Source of the DNA: Flaccisagitta enflata
Taxonomy: Eukaryota > Chaetognatha > Sagittoidea > Aphragmophora
Direction of reading: 5' to 3'
Length of the DNA stretch: 64,000 nt
Assembly (NCBI GenBank): GCA_965153355.1
Contig: OZ231126.1
Location: forward strand, 57,226,001 to 57,290,000
The notes under the pieces were generated by a model. That model saw only the letters and a program-made list of their open reading frames with translations. It did no database searches and was not told where the DNA came from. The position numbers and the translations under genes are program-made. Of this stretch, positions 1 to 10,232 are shown piece by piece (positions within the stretch are counted from its first letter, which is position 1; every line of letters begins with the position of its first letter).

Positions 1-118
1 AATTGGAGAAAACTGCGCATATTTATCGTTTTTTCCCTCGCCGCAAAAAAACGCATTTAAGGATAAGGATATGAATAAGGTAAGTGATGTGAATGAAATC
101 AAGTAAAAGAAAGGCTGC

Positions 119-216
119 AGATAGATAGAAAGACAAAAAGGTAGACACATAGGACAGAAAGATAGACAGATAGAAGGACAGAAAGACAGATAGAAAGACA
201 GATAGACAGAAAGACA
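119..216. repeat. AGAY tetranucleotide tract
   Basis: Degenerate AGAT/AGAC microsatellite. The rest of positions 1-328 shows no gene or recognisable element. Confidence 0.8.
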
Positions 217-328
217 GGTCAATGGCGCGAAACGAGTCTCATGATGCAGATGCAGCTGACGTTCCAGTTTTTTTCTCATTTTTCAATGCTGAAAGAAACC
301 CCACTATCATTGAGGCTTTCAATTTTAA

Positions 329-489
329 ATGAGGGTGCGTCTGCATTCACCATATTATTTGGATAATTTATCTGGATATGAATATCCGGATATTCTACAT
401 AGTGAATTTACAAAATTTACTACATGAAATATCCGGATATCAAGATTCAAATAAAACATCCGAAAAAGCTGATTAATGCAGACACACCT
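329..489. mobile_element. Short inverted-repeat MITE flanked by TTAA
   Basis: The left end GGGTGCGTCTGCATT and the reverse complement of the right end, AGGTGTGTCTGCATT, form about 15-bp terminal inverted repeats. A TTAA tetranucleotide lies just outside each end (325-328 and 490-493). The interior is rich in ATATCCGGATAT palindromes, one perfect over 16 bp at 380-395. A TTAA target fits piggyBac/Kolobok-type non-autonomous elements (inference). There is no coding capacity. Confidence 0.5.
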
Positions 490-494
490 TTAAG

Positions 495-690
495 TTGGTT
501 TAGCTGGATACACGGCTATCGAAGTTGCGTGCAAATAAGCGGGGGCCATATTTGAGGTCAATAGACCATTTAGGCAGGAGCAAGGAGGTCAAAACAATAA
601 AATCATAAAAAAAGTAAACTGGCGACTGACCAACCAACAGATCGACGGACAAAGCTGGTTATAGTCGCGTGCACGCGACCAAAAAAGGAA
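495..690 (-). mobile_element. P1 palindrome-headed repeat, minus orientation
   Basis: It begins with a diverged tail (GGATACACGGC) and contains the recurring GGCAGGAGCAAGGAGGTC segment and a GACCAACCAACAG tract. It ends in the palindromic head AGTCGCGTGCACGCGAC followed by AAAAA. Non-coding; same architecture as the other P1 copies. Confidence 0.75.
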
Positions 691-1026
691 TTAGAAAAAA
701 GTAAATGTGACCGACCAACGGGCTTACAGACAGATGGATGGACAGATGGATGGACAGATAGATGGACGGACGGGTGGACTGAATGGGGTGTGGTCGGGTA
801 GTACGCAAAAAGAAATTATGTTACGTCTGACTTGCTTAAATTGGAGTGACGTATGTATAAACATCCTATGCACTTTAGTAAAAGCACTTTGTAGTCATGT
901 TTCACGGGACTCTACACCTCTCTTGGTTGGTAAGTTGGTCGGTTGGTTGGTCAGTTGTTCAGTTGGTTGGTCCCCTAAGAGTCTTTAGGTCCTAGGTTTC
1001 CTCGGCGCACTTAAAAAGAGAAAATT
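691..1026. other. P1-type debris, no gene
   Basis: Fragments of the GACAGATGGATG and TTGGTTGGTCGG tetranucleotide tracts typical of P1/P2 elements. The 93-residue reading frame here is composed of this repeat, and I do not call it a gene. Confidence 0.6.
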
Positions 1027-1420
1027 TTTTAGTCGCGTGCACGCGACTCTACAACCCGCTTTGTCGGTCCGTCCGTCCGTCGGTCCGTCGGTCCGTCGGT
1101 CCGTCGGTCCATCCGTCCGTCCGTCACACTTTACTTTTTTGTACTATAACGTCAACTCTTAGGTCATTTTAAGTCATTTTAAGTCATTTATAGTTATTCT
1201 AAGTCATTTTGAGTCATTCTAAGTCATTTTGAGTCATTTTAAGTCAAATTAAGTTATGTTAAGTCATTTTTGGTCATTAGGGTTTTTATTCATTTTAAGT
1301 CAATTTTGATCATTTTAGGTCATTCTAAGTCATTGAAAGTCATTCTAAGTCATTCTAGGTCATTCTAAGTCATTCTTTGTCTGTAAGTCTCGCACGCGAC
1401 TTATAGGTGTTGGCCTTGTT
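1027..1420 (+). mobile_element. P1 repeat, plus orientation, with AAGTCATTTT core
   Basis: Head palindrome at 1031-1048, then the CTACAACCCGCTTTGTCGG motif and a (GTCC)n/(GTCG)n tract. About 200 bp of AAGTCATTTT-type 10-bp units follow, and the element ends in GGCCTTGTT. The same AAGTCATT core recurs in the copies at 22572 and 44349, so it belongs to one subfamily. Confidence 0.8.
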
Positions 1421-2296
1421 TTTTTCTTCACCGCCAGAAAAGCGCTGCTTTGAAAAACGCTGCTCCGAACTTGATCATTCTTTGTGTGAAACACTATGTT
1501 GGGATGAATATTCAACATAAAAAGAACAAGGTCATTAGACATAAGTCGCGTGCATCGGCGCTTTCAAAAAAAGTCAGGCAGACAGACAGACAAACATAAT
1601 TTTTCAAAAAAACATTTTGAATTACTGTTTACTCCACAAAATACCTTCTCTACCATTCAGAGACATAAAAAATGCTTTAAAAACCCCTTAGAACAGTTTT
1701 TTGACGGACAGACGGATGGACCAACTGACAAACCAACAGACCAACGGACCGACCAAAAAGTGGCTTATAGAGTCGCGTAGCACGCGTCTAAAAATCCATC
1801 GCCACTCGTCATTTCCTACAAATTGAGGTATTCTTGGAAAATGCGAGTTAACAAAATAAGTCACTGCTGTATGATTTTGCATCGCTACAAGAGGTTATAT
1901 GTCCGTCCGTTAATCAGCCTGTCTGTCCGCATGTCAATTACACCTCCAAAACAAGTTTTTCATATTAGCAGTTACCGAAAGAATGCTACGGCCGGTATCA
2001 TTTATTTTTCAGTCAGGTTCTAAGTCTCGTGCTACTCAACTCTATACCCCGCTTTGTTGGTAAGTCCTTCCACCCATCTTTCACACATTACAAGTTTTTC
2101 AGTAATTTTTTCTTGACGCTCATTTTCCCAGGAAACCTACATTTGAAGGAAGTTACATTGTTATGGCTCCAAGAGATGAGTGGCGATGGAGTTTTCTCAT
2201 TGTATCATCAAAGCATCCCAAAAGACTGAACCACACGAAAAAAGATCAAAATTGGAGTAGCTTGACTAAAAATGGCTAAAAATAATGTAAAGAAAT
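1421..2296. other. P1 fragments, no gene
   Basis: Contains a P1 minus-strand head at about 1703-1790, including a GTCGCGTAGCACGCG palindrome, and head-like fragments near 1898-1940 and 2023-2080 (CTACTCAACTCTATACCCC). Between them I see only short reading frames without protein-like character. Confidence 0.55.
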
Positions 2297-2900
2297 AACA
2301 AGGCCGGATACACGGGCCAAGACGGTGCGCCGGGCGTTATTAATTCTTAGACCTATCCCTAGCTCTATCAGACCTATCCCTAGCTCTATCAGACCTATCC
2401 CTAGCTCTATCAGACCTATCCATAGCTCTATGAGACCTATCCCGAGCTCTATCAGGCCTATTCCGAGCTCTATCAGGCCTATCCCGAGCTCTATCAGACC
2501 TACCCCGAGCTCTATCTGGCCTATCCTTAACTCTATATGACCAATCCCCACACCTATCTGACCTATCACCAGACCTATTCGACCTATCTTAAGCTCAATC
2601 AGACCTAACCGTAGCTGATTAATTTAGTGAATGAAATGACGAGTATCATCAATGATGAACAAAATGAGTTTTCAATTGATTTCAAACATTTTCAGCGATA
2701 TTTCATTGGAGCTTGACTGACAGATGGTCGGACGGACAGAGCCTCTGAAAGAGGTGCCATGGCGCATCTGGGAATCATCCTAGCATATTTCTGAATCATT
2801 TCCAGTGATTTTTTGCTTCTTTTCGAGATTTTCAACTCGAGCGTGAGCGACCAACCAACCAACAGACAGAGCTAGTTATAGAGGTGCTATGGCGCACCTA
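2297..2900 (-). mobile_element. P2 element, complete short copy
   Basis: Read on the minus strand it has two tandem heads (about 2900-2774 and 2773-2690). Each has a GGTGCGCCATAGCACC-type palindrome, an AGGCTCTGTCTGT motif and GGTTGGTCGG tracts. A unique block follows, then a minisatellite of about 20 bp containing GATAGGTCTGATAGAGC (2345-2600), and the tail CCCGTGTATCCGGCCTTGTT. It matches the plus-strand copy at 19349-24380 segment by segment. A 5-bp GAAAT at both flanks may be a target duplication (weak). Confidence 0.75.
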
Positions 2901-2919
2901 GAAATGATAAAACCGAGGG

Positions 2920-3340
2920 CAATTTGTGGTCAGCGATACCCGTTGCCCTGCTTTGCTTGATTATGAAATTGAGTGAGGAGTAGCAGGGCAGCGGCCCTAA
3001 AGGGGACGAGGTCCTGTAGAACACATGTGAACTTTCGTAGGTCCTGCCTGAAAGGCCTTAGTGACTGGTTTAAAGCCTGAGACGGCTAATTTGAGGCTAT
3101 TATGAGGCTTGCCTGAGAGGCCTGGTCTGAGGTCTGATAGGCCTGGTTTAAGGCCTAAGAGATCAGATTTGAGGCCTGGTTTGAGGCCAAAGGCTCAAAA
3201 TACCTCATTTAAGGCCTGAGAGGCCCCATGTGAGACCTGAGAGATCTAATATGAGGCACGAGGTCTGATGGGGGAGGGTTTACCAACAAATGAACGGACG
3301 AACGAAAGTCCCTGTGTTCTACCGCTGCCTAAAAAGTAAA
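2920..3340. mobile_element. P3 inverted-repeat element with minisatellite core
   Basis: The outer block carries GTGGTCAGCGATACCCGTTG. An arm with GGCAGCGGCCCTAAAGGGG and GTCCTGTAGAACAC follows, then a core of GAGGCCTGAGAGG-like units, then the inverted arm (GAAAGTCCCTGTGTTCTAC). Same layout as the P3 copies at 12057, 24785, 28675 and 45475. Non-coding. Confidence 0.7.
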
Positions 3341-3868
3341 TTGTGACCAACCGACCAACCATTGGACAAAGTGGGGTATAGAATCTCATGCACGCAACTA
3401 AAAACTTATTTCATAGTTCGCAAACCAAACTGGCACTGGCGCATTTGATCACTGTTTTTCAATTTTTTTCCTGTGGCATTCCTTCAATTTGTTAGTTGCG
3501 TGCTACGCGACTACACCCCGCTTTGTCTGGATGAATGAGACCGGTTGACACGACTAACAGAGACAAATTGACAGAAGAAATCTTTTCTAGTCCCCATTGT
3601 GTTTTTTTTTTTCTTTTTGTGTTGAATCGACTTGTTAGTCCGACAGAACCACAGAGACAAGATGGATCAGACAAAAATATACATCGCGATGATACACGAC
3701 TACCCTAGTTGCGTGCAGGAGGGCAGGGGCCATATTTTAGGTCACTTGATCATTTGGAAAGGAGCAATGAGGCAAAAGACTGCAAAAAAAAACCCAATAA
3801 GTAAAGTGTGATGGACGGACAGACCAAGTGACAAAGTGGGGTGGAGTCGCGTAGCACGCGACTAAAAA
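3341..3868. mobile_element. Cluster of P1 copies
   Basis: A minus-strand head at about 3341-3403 (CGACCAACC...GCACGCAACTAAAA), a plus-strand head at about 3491-3530, and a fuller minus-strand copy at about 3690-3868. The last ends in GTCGCGTAGCACGCGACTAAAA. Non-coding. Confidence 0.65.
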
Positions 3869-3894
3869 TTGTTCCTTGTGTATTAAACTGAATG

Positions 3895-4126
3895 AAATTT
3901 CAATCACAATAATTCTTTGCATTGCGTCTTTTAGGAGTAAATCTAATTCTAGCCTTAAGAGTTTCGCGGTATGGTACTGGGACGACGGAGAGTTCGTTTC
4001 ATTTAACAAGAAATTTCAATCACAATAATTCTTTGCATTGCGTCTTTTAGGAGTAAATCTAATTCTAGCCTTAAGAGTTTCGCGGTATGGTACTGGGACG
4101 ACGGAGAGTTCGTTTCATTTAACAAG
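3895..4126 (+). repeat. Two perfect 116-bp tandem monomers at the LINE 5' end
   Basis: Positions 3895-4010 and 4011-4126 appear identical base for base and abut exactly. They precede the long ORF by 17 bp. Tandem 5' monomers act as promoter units in some LINEs (established for mouse L1); here that role is inference. Confidence 0.9.
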
Positions 4127-4143
4127 GCCAAGTAGCTGGCTGT

Positions 4144-7100
4144 ATGTCTTCACCTCCCTGCGGTGCCAGCGGGAAACGCGCGAGCGGCAAAGAAGGCAGC
4201 AGGTCATGGAAACAAGGAGAGGACCGACGACGCAAGACCGACGTCCAATCCGTTTTTATCGGCAACGGAGTGGGGCAGGATTGGCCGATCTGCTCACCTC
4301 CTAAAACAATTTATAGGCTAGGGCCTACTCGGTCCGATCAGAAGGTGTCTTGCAAGGACGAGGAAAGGAGGAGGAGGACAGAGGTGAGGATGCGTCTCCA
4401 ATCCATCCATCCAAACCCCGGTCCTAGGGATAGGACAGAGGAAGGCAAGAGGCAAAGGAGGCTAAGGAGATATGCAAGGAGGAAGGAAAAGAGGGAAAGG
4501 AGGCAGGAAGAGAGAAGGGAAGAGCAGGCAGGAAGGAGGAAGGATGAGTTGAGGGTGGTGGCTTGGAACGTTCAGAAGATGTCGTTGGAGGGAAGATGGA
4601 AAAGGAGGGCGAGGAGGGTGGTGAGGATGGCGGTGGAAGAGGAGTGGGATGTGGTGCTGCTGAGTGAGGTGTGGGCGAGTGGGAGTGGAGTGTGGTGGGT
4701 AGGGCAGGATGAGGAGCAAGCTGTGGTGGTGTACGGCGAGAAGGCTGGGATTCTCTTGAGAGGGGAGATTCTCAGAAGGTGGTGTGAAGGAGGTCAGCGG
4801 CAGAAGGTTGATGAGAGGACAGTCTCAGTCAAGGTAGAAGGAGTGACGCTAGTGGCTAAGTACGTGCAACCAAGGAGGCATGGGAGAGAATTGGCAGTTC
4901 AGGAGGAATGGTCAGCCTTAGAAGAGCATGTAGCCTGGGCAGAAAGAGAGGACACTCTAGTAGTAGGAGGAGACTTCAACGCTCATGTAGGCGCCGACGG
5001 AAGAAAAGGAAAGACAAGAGGCAAATTTGGGATGAGAAGGTCAAATGCGGCAGGTGAAGAATTGACAGCATGGTGCGAGCAGAACGAACTTTGTTGGGTT
5101 AATAGCTTCATCCCCCATAAGAGCAGGGGAACATGGTATTCCGACCTGCATCATCAATGGTACGAGCTCGACGGCTTCGTCATGAAACCCGATCAAAGAC
5201 ATCGACATGCAAGACGGATGAGAACTGTCAATGAAATCGCGCTATCGGACCATAAACCCAAGTTGTTAATTGTTGACATCAGGAAGGCTAAATGGCGAAG
5301 AGTCTACAAAGCGAAGAAGACCCCTCCAATCAGATGGGAGCTGTTAAGACAGGAAGAAGTGGAGAGACGCTACAAAGAAGAAGTAGAAAGGCGACTGGAA
5401 GAGGCCGGCCAGGAAAGGGAGGATGAGTCTGGATGGGCAGGATTGGCAGAATGCGCAGTCGGGGCAGCAAAGGAAGTCTGTGGAGTAAGGAGAAAAAAGG
5501 CAGAAAATGAGTGGATGATAGGAAAGGAGGAGGAGGACGACGCGCTAAAACAGAGGGTTACGGAAGCAGTGAGGAACAGGATCGAGGCGGTACAAGGACA
5601 AAGGAGAGGGGAAGTGGAAGAAGAGGAAGTAGAGGAGAAGAGGGAGGAAGCAAAAGCAGCAAAAAAGGAATGGAAGAGAACAAGGAAAAGGTGGGAAAAG
5701 GAGTGGTGGGACGGAGTATTAAATGAGTGTGAGGGAGCATCAAGGAGGGGCGACATTGGAAGCATGTACAAAAGCCTCAAGAAGCTAGGGACGCGAGGAG
5801 AAAAATCATCGACGGCTACGACGACTATCACAATGGAAGAATTTAAAAATCATTTCAGCCGAGTGTCGGCTGAAAGGTTTGAAAATGACCCGGAGGTAGT
5901 GGAAGTGGCGGTGGATGAGGCAATGGACCTGAGATCTGATCCTAAGACGAAGGAGTGGAGGGAGCGGCTGGGCCGTCCGCCGGAAATGGCGGAAGTCCTG
6001 GCAGAGATGGGGAAGATGAAGGATGGAGCACCGGGTGAGGATGGAGTGAGGATAAGTTACGTGTTGAAAGGAGGAAGGAGAATGAAGGAAAGGGTGGTGA
6101 GGGTGATCAAGTTTCTGTGGACGGAGGGGGCGGAGAAATGGGAGGAGGGTATAAAGAGGGGTCTAATCATCCCTCTTTATAAGATGAAGGGAGATAGGAA
6201 CGATCCAAACAACTACCGTGGGGTATGTTTACTCTCTATGGGAAGAAGGATCGTCGCGAGGATCGTGGCAACAAGGCTTAAAGCATGGGCAGAAGACATG
6301 GGACTGCTAGACGACAATCAGGCGGGCTTTAGAAAGGGCCGCTCGACTGCCGACGCGACGCAGGTAATGATGCGACTCCAGGAAGATGCAGAAGACTTGA
6401 AGAAAAGAAGAGGAGACGCTACGGCGGATGACGATCTAACTCCATCAGCTAGACTGCTCGACCTAACAAAAGCTTATCCGAGGGTGAATAAGCCGGCGCT
6501 CTGGCGACTGCTTGAGCGTTATGGCTTAGAAGGTGACTTCTTAAGGCTGCTGAGAGAAATGCATGAAACAGCCGAGTACGTGGTTAGAGGAAAAGAAGTC
6601 AACAGCGACTCGTGGAAGCCAGAAAGAGGGTTGACAGAAGGCTGCCCATCGTCGCCGGATCTTTTTAACATCTATCATCAGGCGCCGATGAGGATCGCGG
6701 AAAAAGCGAGAAAGGTCAAGGCGGAGGAAAGCGGTAAAACGGCCGGCATCGTCATTAGATGGGTGCCAGGTAGTGCTTTCCCATCAGAAAAGGCATGGGG
6801 AAAGGGCTGCTCTGAAGCAGTTGAAATCGTCGTGGAAAAATCATTATTTGCCGACGACACGACGGCGGTCGGCGACAAAAAGGAATTGGAAGAAGGGGTC
6901 AAGGTGATGAAGGAAGTCATGGGGAAGTTTGAGGAGAGATGTCATGACGGAAAAGAGGAAGTCTTGGATTTCGGCACAGAAGAAGGCGGAAAGGTGAGGA
7001 TGCTCGGCTGCTGGATGGGGTGGGAGGAGGATGTGAAGAACAGGATGAAGAGGGCAGGAAAGTGTTGGTTTAAATTAAAGAAGCAGTTGGTTGGATCGAA

Positions 7101-8073
7101 ACTCTCGAAAAGGAAGCAAGCGAAAGTAGTGGAAGCATGCGTGGAGAGCGCGCTGCTTTTCGACTGCCATGTCCGAGTATGGCAAGTAAAAGAAATCAAG
7201 AGGCTGCAGAGCTTCATGGACAAAATCTACAGATACATATGGAGCCGAAAAACGAAACCGCCGCTAATCCAGATGCAGGAAGAGAACAAAAACATGACCG
7301 ATGTCTGGAAGGATTTGGGAGTTAAGTCCATTAGGTGGAAGGTCGAAAAGAGGGTTCTTGAGAGAATCGGCCATGTCATGCGAATGGAGGACAACAGAAT
7401 GACGAAGGCGGTGACGTTGGGATGGATGAAAGAACTGGAGAAGTATGAGAAATCAAAAGGAAGGAAGAGGATGACGGTTACTTATTGGAAGAAACTAGTG
7501 AGAGAAGCGGGAATGGATACAACAAACATTGGAGCATTGACGGCAGACAGGAAAAACTGGAAGGCGAAGGTCAAAGAGAGGATGAAGCATCTGCTGCAAT
7601 GGGAGGAGAGTAAAGGAAAGAGGTGGGCAGGAGCAGCGGTCGTGCGGAACCAAGTAAGGGAGGAAGTGCCGGAATTCAAATGTGAAGTTTGTGGAAGAAT
7701 CTGCATCTCAAAGGGAGGTCTAGTAAACCACCGACGGCGCATGCATGAGGTCTCAAATCAAAAGAAGTTGTTCAGATGTAAGAAGTGCGATTTGGAAGTG
7801 GACAAAGAGGCAAGTTTGAGGAATCATATGAAGGTTTGCGGGGGAGCGAAGGCCTCGGTGGTAGGTAGGAAGAGGTGTGTCTGCGGGAAAGAATATAGCG
7901 AAAGCTATTTCCGCCGACATCGGAACAGCTGCGCTGCGTGGGCGGCGTCACAAACAGAAGACCCGCCGGCCCCGGCTCGGCGATGGGAAAGAGTGACGTG
8001 CGAATGCGGCGCCACGGTCTCGAAGACAAATCTTGCAAGACACGCGTGTCCGAGTAGTGAGGCAGGTCCCTAA
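4144..8073 (+). CDS. LINE polyprotein: APE endonuclease, reverse transcriptase, C-terminal zinc motifs
   Basis: The protein would nick target DNA and reverse-transcribe the element RNA (target-primed reverse transcription). A basic, Arg/Lys/Glu-rich N-terminus with an HPNPGP motif (residues 89-94) precedes an exonuclease-endonuclease-phosphatase fold. Visible catalytic motifs there are WN (141-142), LSEVW with E175, GGDFN (275-279) and SDH (368-370). After a charged linker comes the RT domain, with NNYRGV (689-694), QAGFRKGRST (726-735), LLDLTKAY with D773, GLTEGCPSS and FADD (902-905). An ERIGHVMRM segment near 1069 resembles the RTE-like thumb/C-terminal region. The C-terminus carries four Cys/His motifs at about 1178-1203, 1210-1233, 1243-1263 and 1285-1304; the first is a good C2H2 finger and the others are C2HC or shortened. 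No frameshift or stop is seen. The true start is uncertain, and a small overlapping frame at 4038-4304 could be an ORF1 or a shadow. Clade assignment beyond APE-type, RTE-like is not secure. Confidence 0.88.
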   Translation: MSSPPCGASGKRASGKEGSRSWKQGEDRRRKTDVQSVFIGNGVGQDWPICSPPKTIYRLGPTRSDQKVSCKDEERRRRTEVRMRLQSIHPNPGPRDRTEEGKRQRRLRRYARRKEKRERRQEERREEQAGRRKDELRVVAWNVQKMSLEGRWKRRARRVVRMAVEEEWDVVLLSEVWASGSGVWWVGQDEEQAVVVYGEKAGILLRGEILRRWCEGGQRQKVDERTVSVKVEGVTLVAKYVQPRRHGRELAVQEEWSALEEHVAWAEREDTLVVGGDFNAHVGADGRKGKTRGKFGMRRSNAAGEELTAWCEQNELCWVNSFIPHKSRGTWYSDLHHQWYELDGFVMKPDQRHRHARRMRTVNEIALSDHKPKLLIVDIRKAKWRRVYKAKKTPPIRWELLRQEEVERRYKEEVERRLEEAGQEREDESGWAGLAECAVGAAKEVCGVRRKKAENEWMIGKEEEDDALKQRVTEAVRNRIEAVQGQRRGEVEEEEVEEKREEAKAAKKEWKRTRKRWEKEWWDGVLNECEGASRRGDIGSMYKSLKKLGTRGEKSSTATTTITMEEFKNHFSRVSAERFENDPEVVEVAVDEAMDLRSDPKTKEWRERLGRPPEMAEVLAEMGKMKDGAPGEDGVRISYVLKGGRRMKERVVRVIKFLWTEGAEKWEEGIKRGLIIPLYKMKGDRNDPNNYRGVCLLSMGRRIVARIVATRLKAWAEDMGLLDDNQAGFRKGRSTADATQVMMRLQEDAEDLKKRRGDATADDDLTPSARLLDLTKAYPRVNKPALWRLLERYGLEGDFLRLLREMHETAEYVVRGKEVNSDSWKPERGLTEGCPSSPDLFNIYHQAPMRIAEKARKVKAEESGKTAGIVIRWVPGSAFPSEKAWGKGCSEAVEIVVEKSLFADDTTAVGDKKELEEGVKVMKEVMGKFEERCHDGKEEVLDFGTEEGGKVRMLGCWMGWEEDVKNRMKRAGKCWFKLKKQLVGSKLSKRKQAKVVEACVESALLFDCHVRVWQVKEIKRLQSFMDKIYRYIWSRKTKPPLIQMQEENKNMTDVWKDLGVKSIRWKVEKRVLERIGHVMRMEDNRMTKAVTLGWMKELEKYEKSKGRKRMTVTYWKKLVREAGMDTTNIGALTADRKNWKAKVKERMKHLLQWEESKGKRWAGAAVVRNQVREEVPEFKCEVCGRICISKGGLVNHRRRMHEVSNQKKLFRCKKCDLEVDKEASLRNHMKVCGGAKASVVGRKRCVCGKEYSESYFRRHRNSCAAWAASQTEDPPAPARRWERVTCECGATVSKTNLARHACPSSEAGP

Positions 8074-8159
8074 CGGGGATGGAATGCCTATCTAGGATCT
8101 AGGAACAAGGCCAAGTTGAGGCCAATAATTGCGCCTCGCTTGATTAAGAATTTGTGAAT

Positions 8160-8264
8160 GAACGTTTTTGAGGAATGTATGAATGAATGAATGAATGAAT
8201 GAATGAATGAATGAATGAATGAATGGATGGATGAATGAATGAATGAATGAATGAATGGATGAAT
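8160..8264 (+). repeat. (GAAT)n tail of the LINE
   Basis: Near-perfect GAAT tetranucleotide array with occasional GGAT variants, directly following the short LINE 3' UTR. It is the likely 3' terminus of the element. Confidence 0.8.
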
Positions 8265-9660
8265 GAAAGAACGAACAAACGAAAATGAATGTGGTTAGGC
8301 ATGAAAGATGATAGGAATGAAGAAATACGTCAGAATCAGCCGTTTTGCGCATTTCAAACGTTTGCGTGACCGACCAACCAACCGAACAACAAACCAACCA
8401 ACCGACGGACATGACCTCATAAAGAAAAGCAAGGACGCACTTAAAAATAGGCTATTGACAGGCTAGTAATTGGGAATTTAGCTCAAAGCGTCAGTCAGTC
8501 AGCCATATCCATTGACTAAGAAGACAGTTTAACAGAAATTCCCGCCAAATTAGGTTTAGTCAAGGCGTAGCCAAGGTTTAAAGTCTACATAGGCTTTTGA
8601 CTGTATTTAGAATATTTTTGACCAAACTTAGAATATTTTGATAATTTTTGGCGGAGAACGGTAGGACCCATTTTGTTGTTGTTGCCAAGGAGAAGCGCTA
8701 ACAGGGGAGTCACAGGCCATTGAGACAGATGCATTTTAATCGCTTTCAATTGCCGTAAATTCACTTGCCATCATTCCATTTCTATTACAGTCAGCTGAAC
8801 GCATCTTACATTAGCCAGCTTTTGTGGTGACCGACCAGCCAACTGACCTTCTGACCAACCAAACAACCAAACAATTAAGGAAGGTTGTACAATCAAGGAT
8901 ATGGCTACTACACTTCTATGTTCAGTTTGATTCAAGATACCATTTAAATGAAAAAATCACCAAAAAATAGCGAAAATGGTTCAAACGCATATTTTGGACC
9001 AAATTATGCAAGTTTGGGGGCCTCAAAAACCTATTTGTGAGTATAAAAATTCACCTACTTTTGTTTCATTGCTTCCAACTAGCATATCTTCTTGTCAAAT
9101 ACTATGAGAATACATCTCTAAGAAATCTATGTCAGTCAAAAAAGGCTGAATATGAAAAATTGTAAAAAATCGCAAAAAACGGTTATTTGGGGCCAATTAT
9201 GCTCATTCCGGGCCGCCTGCGCTCCGGGATCCGCCCAGAAATAGTTATTTTTGACCCCACAGATGGATTCTACGGTGGGAAAAACCTACAATATCAATTC
9301 TCAAATCACGTGGCATAAAAATTTTGGTTTCAGCAACTTTTTTGCTACCGGTTACTGGGAGGTCTGATTTGGGGAATATGAGACCGCCTTTTTGGCGAGA
9401 GAGGCCAGATTTGGGATCTGAGAGGTCCGATTGGGGGTCTGAAAGGCCTGCATCAGGGTTTGAGAGGCTTCATTTTGGATCTAAGGCTTCACTACAAGAT
9501 ATTTTTTTTTTGCTCAGTCCCTTGAAATGCGCTCTAGTGAAGCTCAAATGTAATTGAATTGGGACCAACTGACCAACCGACGGAAGGACCAAGCCTGTTG
9601 CAGTCGCGCACACGCGACTAAAAAAGGAATTTTGTTGACATTGAGAAATCATCATTATTT
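8265..9660. other. Dispersed-repeat debris, no gene
   Basis: Holds P1/P2 tetranucleotide tracts (about 8350-8410 and 8828-8870). A GC-rich block at about 9190-9280 has a diverged relative at about 13570-13680; both contain a GATCCG core and GATTCTACGGT. A stretch of AGAGGTCCGATTTGGG-like units at 9355-9480 resembles P3 cores. A P1 minus-strand head at 9552-9625 ends GCGCACACGCGACTAAAAA. The reading frames are short and repeat-derived. Confidence 0.55.
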
Positions 9661-9730
9661 GCAGAGAGAGAGAGAATGAGAGAGAATGAGAGAGAATGAG
9701 AGAGAATGAGAGAGAATGAGAGAGAATGAG

Positions 9731-9780
<50 letters not shown>
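9661..9780. repeat. (GA)n / GAGAGAAT microsatellite
   Basis: GAGAGAAT octamers grade into pure GA. A short AT-rich unique stretch follows up to 9983. Confidence 0.9.
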
Positions 9781-9983
9781 AGACAGAGGAGAGAGATGGA
9801 GAAGAGAGAGGGAAAGAGGAATCTGCGATTTGTATATATATCGAGGTCACGCTATCACGGCTGAAGACACCGTGGTGTTAAAAGACTCGATGGAAGCCAA
9901 CCTAACAAGGAGAGACAAAATTCTGTTGATGTCTTTTGGGCGATAAATTTGACGCACTTTGAGCAACGAAGAGAATCAAGAAG

Positions 9984-10232
9984 CAGGTGTATATATTGTT
10001 ACGTATCCCCCAAGACAGGGTGAATGAAACTTAAGGGTTTGAAAATGGGGAAAGTAGTCAAAGGGAATAAAAGAAAAGAAGATTATATATTTTTGGTAGA
10101 AGTAAAAATGATATCTCATTACAACAACACAAATTTTTATAAATAAGCCCAAAAATTACTATTTTGTACTGAATGGGGAAGAAAATCAACAATTTTTTAG
10201 CTGGGGGGGGGGGGAGAAAATGTATTCCGATG
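9984..10232 (-). mobile_element. H1 hAT-like MITE, diverged copy
   Basis: The left end CAGGTGTATATATTGTTAC, the internal GTAGTCAAAGGGAATAAAAG and GGGGAAGAAAATCAA, and a G homopolymer match the H1 copies at 14906, 22779 and 32187. The right terminal repeat is not recognisable, so this copy is truncated or decayed. Confidence 0.6.

Larger units (their letters stand above)
3895..8270 (+). mobile_element. APE-type non-LTR retrotransposon, apparently full length
   Basis: A single-ORF LINE. It starts with two head-to-tail 116-bp monomers, has a 1309-codon ORF (4144-8073) and a 3' UTR of roughly 85 bp, and ends in a (GAAT)n tail at about 8180-8264. Tetranucleotide tails and lack of RNase H resemble RTE/CR1-like lineages (family knowledge). 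A convincing target-site duplication was not found. The ORF is intact, so the insertion may be recent (inference). Confidence 0.85.

Noticed and set aside
5370-5831. 153-codon antisense ORF in the LINE
   Set aside because: Shadow of a Glu/Lys/Arg-rich coding segment; Ser/Phe-rich with no domain.
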